64,000 nt of DNA from the NCBI RefSeq assembly GCF_050586465.1, contig NZ_JBOCEG010000007.1, positions 161,092 through 225,091 on the forward strand, given 5' to 3'. Position numbers and translations under genes: made by a program. Shown piece by piece: positions 52,150 to 60,636 of this stretch; position 1 is the first letter of the stretch; every line of letters begins with the position of its first letter. This DNA is from CAJXYS01 sp913063035 (GTDB lineage Bacteria; Pseudomonadota; Alphaproteobacteria; Rhodobacterales; Rhodobacteraceae). The notes beneath the pieces are model-generated. The model was not told the DNA's origin and made no database searches. It was given only the letters and a program-made list of their open reading frames with translations.

Positions 52150-53310
52150 TCAGGCCGACTTGAACCGCGCCATCAGCTCGGCCCGGTTCGGGTCGGTCAG
52201 CGTCGCCGCCGCCCCGAATTCAAGCGCGCTGAGCAGCTCCTCGGCCGGATAGAGGATCGGATCGTTGAGGATCTCTTCCGGCAGCAGGTCCTTCGTGCGC
52301 TGGTCCGGCGTCGGATAGCCATGGGCGAGTACCTCTCGCGCGTTGACCTCCGGATCGAGCAGGAAGTTGATCAGCGCGTAGGCCGCATCCTTGCGCGGTG
52401 CGCTCTTCGGGATGGCGTAGTAATCGCTCCAGAGTTCCCCGCCTTCCTCGCCCAGGACGAAGCGGATCTCGGGCATGTCGACATTCAGCTGCTTGCCGTC
52501 GCCCGTCCAGCACATGGTCAGCCAGGCATCGCCCGACCGCATCGCCGGCTGGTAATCCGACGAGATCGCGAAGAGGTGCGGCTTGGCGTCGATCAGCAAC
52601 TGCTCGGCGTCGGCCAGCTCGGCCTCCGCGACGGAGTTGAAGGAATAGCCGAAATACTTCAGCGCGTTGCCGATGGTTGTCAGCTGGTAGTCATGAACCA
52701 TGGTGCGGCCCGAGAAATCGTCCCGGGTGCGGTCCCAGAAGGCCTTCCACGAGCTCATCGCGCTGCCGCCCTCGTGGTCGGAATTCACCGCGAAGCCCGT
52801 CGTGCCCCAGTTCTTGGGAACCGCGTAGACGGTCCCGTTGACGGTCCCCGCATCGGCGAAACGCGGGTTGAAGGCCGACGGGTCGTAGTTGGGCAGCCTC
52901 GACAGGTCGAGCGGCTCGATCAGGTCCTCGTCCACATAGGTCGTGATCGTGTAGTTGGTCGGCACGAAGACGTCCCAGCCGCTGCCCCCCGCCTGGAGCT
53001 TGGCCAGCATTTCCTCGTTCGATCCGAAGACGTTGACCTGCGTGTAGGCGCCGGTCGTCTCGGTGAAGATCTCGAAATTCTCGGGATCGTGGTAGTTCGG
53101 CCAGGTGGCAAGGATGACCCGGTCGCCGATATCCGTCTGCGCCCGTGCCGCCGTCGGACGCAGGCCCGGGATCGCGGCGCCCATCACGGCACTCGCCGCA
53201 CCGAGCCCCGTGACACCCAGAAAATGACGCCGGCTCACCGACCCGTTCTGGTAGCGGCGCAGTTCCTCCATGAACTTGCGCTTCGAGATGTAGCCACTGT
53301 TGTCTTTCAT
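52150..53310 (-). CDS. ABC transporter periplasmic binding protein (PotD/PotF type)
   Basis: 386 residues from ATG 53310. Tat-like signal near residues 20-50 (SRRHFLGVTGLGAASAVMG) followed by a SBP_bac_8 domain starting DRVILATWPNYHDPENFEIF, with the GSGWDVFVPTNYTITTYV binding region. Homologues bind polyamines; the ligand here may differ given the linked demethylating enzyme. A longer open frame to 53541 overlaps potA and is rejected. Confidence 0.88.
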   Translation of the reverse strand: MKDNSGYISKRKFMEELRRYQNGSVSRRHFLGVTGLGAASAVMGAAIPGLRPTAARAQTDIGDRVILATWPNYHDPENFEIFTETTGAYTQVNVFGSNEEMLAKLQAGGSGWDVFVPTNYTITTYVDEDLIEPLDLSRLPNYDPSAFNPRFADAGTVNGTVYAVPKNWGTTGFAVNSDHEGGSAMSSWKAFWDRTRDDFSGRTMVHDYQLTTIGNALKYFGYSFNSVAEAELADAEQLLIDAKPHLFAISSDYQPAMRSGDAWLTMCWTGDGKQLNVDMPEIRFVLGEEGGELWSDYYAIPKSAPRKDAAYALINFLLDPEVNAREVLAHGYPTPDQRTKDLLPEEILNDPILYPAEELLSALEFGAAATLTDPNRAELMARFKSA

Positions 53311-53338
53311 TGGAACGCTCCCTGTTGTGGTTTGATGT

Positions 53339-54502
53339 TCACTGCTCCGACAGGAGAATGCGCGCCGCGTCGTCGCGCCACGTGATCCATGCCGTGTCGC
53401 CCTTGTTGTACCCCAGGCCCTCTTGCTCCGTCTGACGCGGAGCGAAGACGATGACCTGCCCAAGCGTCTCGCTGGTGACGAGATATTCCGTGTGCTCCCC
53501 GAGAAAGATGCGGTTCTGGACCGTGACGGGATGCCCCGCATCCCCGGCCTCGGAGCGGAGGAATATCCGCTCCGGTCGCAGGCTCATGCAGGCCCGGTCG
53601 CCGACGTTCAGCCCCGGCCCACAGGACCCGGACAGGACCTGGCCGCCCTCGAGACCGAGCCCGGCCCGCGCGCCATCCTTCGAGGCGATCCGGCCCTCGA
53701 AAAAATTGGAGGTGCCGACGAAATCCGCGACGTATCTCGTCGCCGGGTGATCGTACAATTCCTGCGGCGATCCGATCTGGACGATCTCGCCGTTGCGCAT
53801 GACGCAGATCCGGTCGCTGAGCGACAGCGCCTCTTCCTGGTCATGGGTCACCAGCACGAAGGTAATGCCCAGCGACCGCTGCAGGTCCTGCAGTTCGATC
53901 TGCATTTCCTTGCGCAGCTTGCGGTCGAGCGCCGCGAGCGGTTCGTCGAGCAAAAGCAGCCGCGGCCGGTTCACGATCGCCCGCGCAAGCGCCACGCGCT
54001 GTTGCTGACCGCCCGACATCTCCCAGATGCGGCGATCCTGGAACCCTTCGAGACGAACGGTCTCAAGGGCCTCGGCCACCCTGGCCTTGATATCCGCACG
54101 GGCGGGGCGCGGCCTTTTCTGCTGCAAGCCGTAGGCGATGTTCTGCGCGACCGTCAGGTGGGGAAACAACGCGTAGCTCTGGAACACCATGTTGACCGGG
54201 CGCTGGAAAGACGGCTGGTCGTTCACGACGTCGCCGGCGATGCGCACCTCGCCCTCGGTGGGTGTCTCGAAGCCTGCCAGCATGCGCAACGCGGTGGTCT
54301 TGCCGCATCCGGACGGGCCGAGAAAGGACAGGAACTCGCCCTGGCCGATCGCCAGGTTGAGATCCCGCGCCGCCATTACGGAACCGAAAGACTTCGACAC
54401 GGACCGCAGCTCGGCCACGGGGGTGGCGGCTTCCGCCGGCGCCTCATATGCCAATTCTTTTGCGTTTTCCTGAATCATTCCCGAAATCTGCATAGATTGC
54501 AT
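53339..54502 (-). CDS. ABC transporter ATP-binding protein (PotA type)
   Basis: 387 residues. Walker A GPSGCGKTT, Q-loop FQSYALFPHLTV, signature SGGQQQRVALARA, Walker B LLLLDEPLAALD, H-loop VLVTHDQ; C-terminal TOBE domain (about 300-387). It energises the PotB/C permease. It is the first gene of the six-gene minus-strand operon; ATG 54502 is used but starts at 54493 or 54478 are possible. It diverges from the LuxR gene over 63 bp. Confidence 0.92.
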   Translation of the reverse strand: MQSMQISGMIQENAKELAYEAPAEAATPVAELRSVSKSFGSVMAARDLNLAIGQGEFLSFLGPSGCGKTTALRMLAGFETPTEGEVRIAGDVVNDQPSFQRPVNMVFQSYALFPHLTVAQNIAYGLQQKRPRPARADIKARVAEALETVRLEGFQDRRIWEMSGGQQQRVALARAIVNRPRLLLLDEPLAALDRKLRKEMQIELQDLQRSLGITFVLVTHDQEEALSLSDRICVMRNGEIVQIGSPQELYDHPATRYVADFVGTSNFFEGRIASKDGARAGLGLEGGQVLSGSCGPGLNVGDRACMSLRPERIFLRSEAGDAGHPVTVQNRIFLGEHTEYLVTSETLGQVIVFAPRQTEQEGLGYNKGDTAWITWRDDAARILLSEQ

Positions 54503-54522
54503 TTTCGCTATGAAACGAAAAT
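54501..54522. promoter_or_regulatory. Palindromic operator candidate between potA-like and luxR-like genes
   Basis: ATTTTCG - 8 nt - CGAAAAT, perfect 7-bp arms (54501-54507 / 54516-54522), overlapping the start of the ABC operon and next to a plus-strand TTGACG (54524-54529). The AT-rich core suits a binding site for the divergently encoded LuxR-type regulator. The -10 elements cannot be fixed. Confidence 0.5.
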
Positions 54523-54565
54523 ATTGACGATATAGTAAATATGCTTTTTGTTATACGTTTATCAA

Positions 54566-55369
54566 ATGACTGTTGTTGCGGGGAAAAGCGTGCAAACGGG
54601 CTGGATCAAGCAGACTGCCGATATCATCGACTCGCTCGGTGACGAGACATTCCCCGCCGTGCTCGCAGGTGCCCTGCGCGACATCGTGGGTTTCGATTTC
54701 TGCGTGGTTTTCGGCTATTCGGGCGATGCCCAACCGCTCGCCCTTTACGAGGATTTCCCCCCGGATCGCCGGAGGATGCATGTCACGGAATATCTCGAGG
54801 GTCCCTACATACTCGACCCGTTCTTCCTCGCCAGCCGAGATCCTGCATTGCGCGGCCTCTACCGCCTGTCCGATATCGCGCCCGATCGCTTTTACCAGGG
54901 CGAGTACTTCCGGAACTACTACGAGCAGACGGGCCTGGCCGAGGAGATCGGCTACCTGGTCACCGTCCGGGATGACCTGAGGCTGGTCGTGTCGCTGATG
55001 CGCAGGGAGAAACGGTTCTCCGCGACCGAGTTCCGGCACCTGGCGGCGGTCACGCCGGTCGTCCAGGCCGCGAGCCGCCGGCACTGGGCGAACGTCAGCC
55101 GCGACACCACGCATGACCGGGCCGGCATCGACGACCGGATCCGGACGGCCTTCCGGTCCATCGGCGAGGGCGTCCTCACGCCCCGCGAACGCGAGATCGT
55201 CGAATACACCCTGCAGGGCTATTCCGCCGACGCGACCGGGAAGACCCTTGGTATCTCGCCAGGCACCGTGCGCATTCATAGGCGCAACATCTACGCCAAG
55301 CTGCGCATCAGCTCGCAGGGCGAACTGTTCTCCGCGTTCATATCGGCGATAATGGCCGGCCACGCATAG
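54566..55369 (+). CDS. LuxR-family transcriptional regulator
   Basis: 267 residues. The N-terminal ~170 residues are a sensor domain (FDFCVVFGYSGDAQPLALYEDF) without a clear homoserine-lactone signature; the C-terminal HTH is classical LuxR/FixJ type: LTPREREIVEYTLQGYSADATGKTLGISPGTVRIHRRNIYAKL. It is divergent from the ABC/dehydrogenase operon and very likely controls it. No luxI is present in the window, so it is not necessarily a quorum sensor. ATG 54566 is used. Confidence 0.87.
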   Translation: MTVVAGKSVQTGWIKQTADIIDSLGDETFPAVLAGALRDIVGFDFCVVFGYSGDAQPLALYEDFPPDRRRMHVTEYLEGPYILDPFFLASRDPALRGLYRLSDIAPDRFYQGEYFRNYYEQTGLAEEIGYLVTVRDDLRLVVSLMRREKRFSATEFRHLAAVTPVVQAASRRHWANVSRDTTHDRAGIDDRIRTAFRSIGEGVLTPREREIVEYTLQGYSADATGKTLGISPGTVRIHRRNIYAKLRISSQGELFSAFISAIMAGHA

Positions 55370-55907
55370 TCTTCGCGCGGTTCATCGCGGGGCCGCCCCG
55401 GCCACCCGGGGCGCAGCCTCCGCCCGGATCGGTGCGCGGGATTACGCGGAGAGGCTGGAGGAAAGGCGCTCAACGCCTGAGGCGTTGTCCCCCCGAGCTG
55501 CGCAAGCTTCGCTCGCGCGACTGGATACGAACGCGGGAAAAAGGGCGCTGAGCTGATGGGGGGATGGCTCCTGCTCATGCCGGCGTTGCGATGCGCCAAG
55601 GTGCAGGCGTCCATATCTGCGGCGAGAGGAGCCAGCCCAAGCAAGTTACCCCTCCATCCTTCTGGTCAGAGCACGCGGGTCAGAAACATTGGAACCATCG
55701 AAGCGCAGTCTCCAAAAGATGGTCGTGGTCACCCGATCTTCGGGGGAAAAACTTGGACAACCCGGCGGAAGGTTTCAGGTCTGGGCTGACCGAATGATCC
55801 GGTCGACTGGAGAACGGACCCTCAAGCCTCCGCGTGTGAATGTCAGCTTCGGTCCGTCCTCGACCCGCAAGCACAGCCCAAGCCTTACCTCCGCTGCAGA
55901 TCTACAA
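55370..55907. other. Region without a convincing gene at the edge of an acquired block
   Basis: About 540 bp. Every frame is short or of shadow quality. The stretch after about 55550 is less GC-rich than the DNA before and contains low-similarity debris (such as CCAGCCCAAGCAAG and CCCGATCTTCGGGGG, the latter a small stem). It may be the scar of an integration, but no terminal repeats or transposase motif could be shown. Confidence 0.35.
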
Positions 55908-56426
55908 TTATTCCACATTGCCGGCGTATTCACCGGCTGGCTTCTGTGTCCAGGTCACGTTCATTTCGACATTCGCGGCATCAAGCAAATTCATCACCGG
56001 GCACCGGAATTCGACGTTCTTGCGAAGTTGATTGAAACGGGCCTCGGTCTCATCCGAGTAGACGATAATTTCAAGTTTCGCGGTCTCGAAGTAAGGCCGA
56101 ATGCCAGAAACGCCCTTCGGCCCGCGCACATCGATCTGGCTCTCACACGCGAAATCGACGCCCGAATATTCAAAGCTCATGGCCTGCGCCACACCGTTGA
56201 TGATGACCCCGTCACACCCCACGAGCGCCACCAGAACCGTCTCGAGCGGGCTTGGGGCCGAATTGGTTCCGCCCAGCGATGCAGGTTCGTCGGTATAGAC
56301 CGGATCGAAATCGCGGACCTGGATCTTGGTGCGCGTCCCGGCTGCGTTCGTCGCTTTCACGTGGCGCACGCCGATCTTCTTGGTTTCAGGGTCGATGCTT
56401 GGTTCGATGATGTCGGGGTCGATCAT
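55908..56426 (-). CDS. OsmC-family protein
   Basis: 172 residues. The two redox cysteines of the family are visible, in ALVGCDGVI and EFRCPVMNLL, with the NSAPSPLETVLVALVGC lead-in. OsmC-type proteins reduce organic hydroperoxides or bind related substrates as homodimers. AAGGGAGG precedes ATG 56426. Codon use is less GC-extreme than in the left part of the window. It is the last gene of the tct block on the minus strand. Confidence 0.85.
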   Translation of the reverse strand: MIDPDIIEPSIDPETKKIGVRHVKATNAAGTRTKIQVRDFDPVYTDEPASLGGTNSAPSPLETVLVALVGCDGVIINGVAQAMSFEYSGVDFACESQIDVRGPKGVSGIRPYFETAKLEIIVYSDETEARFNQLRKNVEFRCPVMNLLDAANVEMNVTWTQKPAGEYAGNVE

Positions 56427-56447
56427 GGTTTTCCTCCCTTGATGTCG

Positions 56448-58388
56448 TCAGTTCAGCGGCAGCAGCGCACCAACCGGCGCATCGCCTCTGAGCAGTTCAA
56501 AAAGCAGCCGGATAAGCAGGAACACTGTCCCGCCATAGATCAGCGCGGTCCAAATTCGCATGCGCGCCCGAACGATGAGCATCCAGCCCAACAGCGCCAC
56601 CGTCGGCACGCTGAAGCCGATGGCCCAGACCGCCCCGACATAAGCCGCGAGCGTCAAGAGGATCCCGGTTTCACCCGTTCCCGATCCACGATCGTATTCG
56701 CGGATCCCACGCCACAGAAGCCAGAGCGCCAACGGCAAGCCCGGGAAGACGGCAAGCGCGGGCATCAGGCGGGACGAAGGATTGAAGGTCGACATTTCCC
56801 AGAGCGCGTAGCCGAACGCAGTGCTGGCAACCACGGCGAGCAGGAGCGCTATGCCCTTGTCCGCCGGATCATCGGCTTCGGCCTCCTCGTCGGTGGGGCG
56901 CACAGCATCGGCGGGGCTTCTCACCCCCCGCGCCCGGACCCAGCGCCAGCCATGCATGACCAGGGGGATAATGATGACAGATCCAATGATAAGCACGCCA
57001 GGCCGCGTCAGCCACGACCAACCGTGGATCTGGTTCGTCAGCCAGAAATACTGCTCCATCGGTCCTGAAAGCACGAAGCCCACGAGCGCCGGTGCGCGCG
57101 GCCAGCCGCCATGCTTCATCAGCCAACCAAGCGCCCCGAGCGTGATCAGCATGAAGATGTCACCCATCGTGCTCGTGGACTGGTAGGCGCCGATCACCAT
57201 TACCAGGACCAGGGGCGCGGCGATGATCGCGAACGGGATCCGGGTCAGCCGGGCAAGGAACGGGGCAAGTCCAAAGCAGACCGCGGCCCCCAGGATCGAT
57301 GTCAGGGCGACGCTCCAGACGATGAGGAACATCAGATCGGGATTCTGGGTGATCATCCGCGGTCCGGGGTAGTACCCAAAGGAGAACAGCGCGCCGAGAA
57401 AGATCGCAGCCGCAGGTCCCCCGGGGACAGAGAAAAGCAAGGTTGGCACGAGATCGGAGATCACGGTTGCATTGTTTGCCCCCTCCGATGCGGCAACCCC
57501 GCGGATCTCACCCTTTCCGAAACGCGAGCGATCCGGCGTTGATCTGATTGCGTGACCGTAAGCGACCCAGGTCGATGCCGAAGCTCCAACGGCGGGGACA
57601 AAGCCACCGAAAACGCCGATCACCGACGATCGCAGCACAAGGAACTTGTTCGCCCAGAAGTCGCGAAACCCTTCTCCCCATCGCGCCACCTCCATGCGCT
57701 TGTGCGAGATGCCGCCACCGGCGGCCAGCATGCCGATGACCTCGGCCACCCCAAAGAGCCCGAGGGCAACGATGGTCAGTGAAAACCCGTCCAGGAGGTA
57801 GACCTGCCCGAAAGTGAACCGAAAATCGGCGGCCGCCTGGGCAGGTCCCACGACCCCGAGCAACATCCCGAGGCAGGCAGCCGCCAACCCCTTTGCCAGG
57901 TCTTTGCCAATCATCGAAGAGGCGAAAAAGAGCCCGACCAACGCGAACATGAAAAGTTCCGGCGTGGAAAGCAAAAGGACAATCGGGCCAGCGACGGGGA
58001 TTGCCACGAACAGGATCGCCGCCCCGACCAAACCGCCCACCATCGAGGCAAGGAAACCCACCCCGAGCGCACGCGCCGCCTGACCTTTCTTGGCCAGCGC
58101 ATGACCTTCGATCGCCGTGGGCGCGGAGGCAGGCGACCCCGGCGCACCAAGTAGAACCGAGGTGATCGTGTCAGACGTGTAGACGACCGAAATGGCCCCC
58201 AGCAGCATCGCCAGGCCGGAGTAGTCATCCATGTAGTAGACAAAAGGCAGCAGAATCGAAACGGCCGCCACACCCCCCAGCCCAGGCAACATACCGAAAA
58301 CCATGCCGACCATCATTCCTGCAAGCAGTGCAGCGAGGCGCATCGGATCGAAAAGCGAGTCGAGGGCGGCGAGCGCGTTTTCCAACAT
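56448..58388 (-). CDS. tctA: Tripartite tricarboxylate transporter permease, TctA-TctB fusion
   Basis: 646 residues. Residues 1 to ~490 are the TctA permease (about 11-12 helices): GMLPGLGGVAAVSILLPFVYYM, YTSDTITSVLLGAPGSPASAPTAIEGH and the second repeat with FVPAVGASAST. The last ~120 residues (after a charged linker rich in Glu/Asp, EEAEADDPADKG) are four helices with the TctB pattern. The gene thus encodes both membrane subunits. CGGAG 7 nt upstream favours ATG 58388. It imports a carboxylate with TctC. It follows tctC after a terminator-like stem. Confidence 0.88.
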   Translation of the reverse strand: MLENALAALDSLFDPMRLAALLAGMMVGMVFGMLPGLGGVAAVSILLPFVYYMDDYSGLAMLLGAISVVYTSDTITSVLLGAPGSPASAPTAIEGHALAKKGQAARALGVGFLASMVGGLVGAAILFVAIPVAGPIVLLLSTPELFMFALVGLFFASSMIGKDLAKGLAAACLGMLLGVVGPAQAAADFRFTFGQVYLLDGFSLTIVALGLFGVAEVIGMLAAGGGISHKRMEVARWGEGFRDFWANKFLVLRSSVIGVFGGFVPAVGASASTWVAYGHAIRSTPDRSRFGKGEIRGVAASEGANNATVISDLVPTLLFSVPGGPAAAIFLGALFSFGYYPGPRMITQNPDLMFLIVWSVALTSILGAAVCFGLAPFLARLTRIPFAIIAAPLVLVMVIGAYQSTSTMGDIFMLITLGALGWLMKHGGWPRAPALVGFVLSGPMEQYFWLTNQIHGWSWLTRPGVLIIGSVIIIPLVMHGWRWVRARGVRSPADAVRPTDEEAEADDPADKGIALLLAVVASTAFGYALWEMSTFNPSSRLMPALAVFPGLPLALWLLWRGIREYDRGSGTGETGILLTLAAYVGAVWAIGFSVPTVALLGWMLIVRARMRIWTALIYGGTVFLLIRLLFELLRGDAPVGALLPLN

Positions 58389-58412
58389 GGGCAGGCTCCG
58401 TGGGACAAAGGC

Positions 58413-58438
58413 GGCGCGGGCCATGGGCAGCCCGCGCC
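58413..58438 (-). terminator. Second stem-loop between tctC and tctAB
   Basis: GGCGCGGGC (58413-58421) pairs perfectly with GCCCGCGCC (58430-58438), 9 bp with an 8-nt loop, followed on the minus strand by GCCTTTG. It lies directly before the tctAB ribosome site and could modulate its translation. Confidence 0.45.
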
Positions 58439-58440
58439 TT

Positions 58441-58485
58441 CCAAAAACCGGTCGGCATGCCAGGGAGCGTGGCGCGCCGACCGGT
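58441..58485 (-). terminator. Intrinsic terminator or attenuator between tctC and tctAB
   Basis: ACCGGTCGGC (58447-58456) pairs perfectly with GCCGACCGGT (58476-58485), a 10-bp arm hairpin. On the minus strand it is followed by TTTTTGG, so it is a good rho-independent terminator. It follows the tctC stop at 58497 and would let most transcripts end there, raising binding protein over permease. Confidence 0.65.
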
Positions 58486-58496
58486 GGGGGTCGAGA

Positions 58497-59573
58497 TCAG
58501 AAATTGACCCCGTATTTTTCGCTCAGGAGATTGCGGAGATAGTCCTTCACCTCTTGGCTGGGCGACAGGGCTGCCTTGATGGCCTCCTCGGTGTCGGGAC
58601 CGGCATTCAACCGCGCGCCATTCGTGACTTCCTGGCTTTCAGCGATGAATTCCGGGTCGGTGTTGATGGCTTCCACGGTCTCGGCGAAAATTTCGAGAAC
58701 CTCCTCCGGTGTGTCAGGATGCATGTAGCCGGTCAGGCCGTATGCATAGGTGACCGAGGCTACGCCCTGGAATGCGTCCCACTCGATGCCGGAGGGTTCT
58801 TCGCCATTCATCTCGGTATAAACTTCCCAGACCGAGGGAAGTTCGGGCGCAATCGGATCACGGCCTTTCAGCACGCCGTCCTCGATGCTGCCACCTGTCC
58901 AAAGTGGCACTGCCCGGCCTTCTTCGACCGAGGGCACGACCTGGGTCAGGTAAACGGGCGTGAACTGGTAGTCGAGATTGACCTCACCCTGCTCGAAGGC
59001 AAGGCGCACCGGACCGCGCCCGTTGAACCCGAGGACCGTTTTCACATCGAGATCGAGAACCTCGAATGACAGCAGGCCCGGCAAGTCCGACGCCGCGGCC
59101 GCAATTCCGCCGTAGATCAGCGGCACGCTTGCATCCTTGATCTCGGAGGCCTCGGTCACGCCGGTCTCCGGTGAGGTATAGGCAACGGCACTGAACGGGT
59201 GACTGTAGGCCACACGGTAATCGGCGAGGCGATACTCGACGCCCTCCTGGCCGAGCACGAACGGGTTCGCGGTCGACGAGGTCGTGAACAGGATCGTCGT
59301 GCCATCGGATTTCGCGTTCTGTTCAAACCAGTTCGCACCGAGGATCGATCCCCCGCCCGGGCGGTCGATCACGTTGATTTCAGGATTACCCGGCAGGTGC
59401 TTCTCGAAATATGGCTCGAGGAACTTGGCGGAGACGAAAGTTGCTCCCCCTGGGCCGAAGGGCACGATCACGTCGATCGTCTTGCCCGCGAAATACCCAT
59501 CCTGCGCCGAGGCCGTGCCGGCCGCCGTCAGGACCGCGGCGGCTGCCGCTGTCGTCATCAGTTTACGAAACAT
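58497..59573 (-). CDS. tctC: Tripartite tricarboxylate transporter binding protein (TctC)
   Basis: 358 residues with a signal peptide cleaved near ASAQ. The Bug/TctC fold is recognised from KTIDVIVPFGPGGATFV and RPGGGSILGANWF near the N terminus and the ASVPLIYGGIAAAASDLPGLL and ETVEAINTDPEF stretches. It binds a carboxylate in the periplasm for the TctAB permease. GGAGG lies 9 nt before ATG 59573. The ligand is unknown. Confidence 0.87.
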   Translation of the reverse strand: MFRKLMTTAAAAAVLTAAGTASAQDGYFAGKTIDVIVPFGPGGATFVSAKFLEPYFEKHLPGNPEINVIDRPGGGSILGANWFEQNAKSDGTTILFTTSSTANPFVLGQEGVEYRLADYRVAYSHPFSAVAYTSPETGVTEASEIKDASVPLIYGGIAAAASDLPGLLSFEVLDLDVKTVLGFNGRGPVRLAFEQGEVNLDYQFTPVYLTQVVPSVEEGRAVPLWTGGSIEDGVLKGRDPIAPELPSVWEVYTEMNGEEPSGIEWDAFQGVASVTYAYGLTGYMHPDTPEEVLEIFAETVEAINTDPEFIAESQEVTNGARLNAGPDTEEAIKAALSPSQEVKDYLRNLLSEKYGVNF

Positions 59574-59643
59574 TTCTTTCGTCCTCCCTATTTTGGTTTT
59601 TTTCGGGTGGTTCGCCTTTTCAAAGCATGGTCCACCCGGAAAC

Positions 59644-60513
59644 TCAGCCGATTTCGTTTTCCAGGACCCCAAGCCCCGTGATTTCGACACGCATCCGGTC
59701 TCCCGGCACCAGGTATTTCGGCGGTGTGAACCCGATCCCCACGCCAACTGGCGTGCCCGTCGCAATGATGTCACCCGGCAACAGCGTCATCGTCCGCGAC
59801 ATGGTTTCGATCAGGGTCGGAATATCGAAGATCAAGTCTGCCACCCGCGCATCTTGGCGGAGCTCACCATTGATTTCCGTTGTCAGTTGCAGCGCGCCGA
59901 CATCCGCCACCTCGTCCGCGGTGGCAATCCAGGGGCCCATTGGACAGAACGTATCCACGCCTTTGCCGATCACCCATTGATTATGGATTTTCTGCAGCTC
60001 CCGCGACGTCACATCATTGACGATCACGTAGCCAAACACGTGATCCATGGCCCGGTCCTTGGGCGTCTGGAAGGCACGCTTGCCAATCACGACGCCGAGT
60101 TCGCCCTCGTAATCAACCGTATTCGTGTGGTCGAGTGAGCCTTTCACCACGTCGCCTGGCCCGCAGACGCTGGTTGTAGCCTTGGTGAAAACGACGGGAT
60201 GGGACGGCACCTGTTCCTTGGCGCTGGAGTCGAAGCCGCTCGAATGAAACTCGGCGGCATGGGCATAGTAGTTCTTTCCAACGCAGAAGATGTCGCGTCT
60301 CGGCTCAGGGATCGGGGCAATGAGCCGCACAGCCGCGCGCGGAACGCGTCGCCCATCGCCGGAAGCCCAGGCCGCTTTCGCAGCTTCATCACCCTCGACC
60401 AGGCTCAGCACGGCGCGGTCCGCGCCGGAACCCTCGGCGCAAACGACGATTTGCTCGCCATCGATATAGCCAGCCGCGATGCGACCGTCTTCTTCAAAGG
60501 AAACAAGCTTCAT
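59644..60513 (-). CDS. Fumarylacetoacetate hydrolase (FAH) family enzyme 1
   Basis: 289 residues. N-terminal MKLVSFEEDGRIAAGYIDG then the FAH domain from FCVGKNYYAHAAEF, with the acidic metal ligands in TVDYEGELGVVIGK and the MGPWIATADEVAD and GDIIATGTPVGVGIGF signatures. It cleaves C-C bonds in 2-oxo or acylpyruvate-type acids with Mg2+ or Mn2+. It follows TctC's strand and is divergent from the GntR regulator; the stretch between them holds the shared control region. Confidence 0.87.
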   Translation of the reverse strand: MKLVSFEEDGRIAAGYIDGEQIVVCAEGSGADRAVLSLVEGDEAAKAAWASGDGRRVPRAAVRLIAPIPEPRRDIFCVGKNYYAHAAEFHSSGFDSSAKEQVPSHPVVFTKATTSVCGPGDVVKGSLDHTNTVDYEGELGVVIGKRAFQTPKDRAMDHVFGYVIVNDVTSRELQKIHNQWVIGKGVDTFCPMGPWIATADEVADVGALQLTTEINGELRQDARVADLIFDIPTLIETMSRTMTLLPGDIIATGTPVGVGIGFTPPKYLVPGDRMRVEITGLGVLENEIG

Positions 60514-60533
60514 ATTCTCGACACTTTGTTTTT

Positions 60534-60543
60534 TTATCGATAA
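60534..60543. promoter_or_regulatory. Palindrome in the divergent FAH-1/GntR control region
   Basis: TTATCGATAA is a perfect 10-bp palindrome in an AT-rich 80-bp stretch between the FAH gene and the GntR gene. AAGCATACAAAATTG (60551-60565) beside it resembles half-sites of FCD-type GntR operators. Either may be the regulator's site. Confidence 0.35.
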
Positions 60544-60636
60544 TATAGGCAAGCATACAAAATTGAGTCTGTCAAACCCGTTGCCAAACCGCCGGTGGGT
60601 ATGCTCAGAGACGGAGCAGCCAAAGGAGAGCCCCGC

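Noticed and set aside
55550..55900. Insertion sequence or tRNA remnant at the block boundary
   Set aside because: No terminal inverted repeats, transposase motif or tRNA fold could be found.
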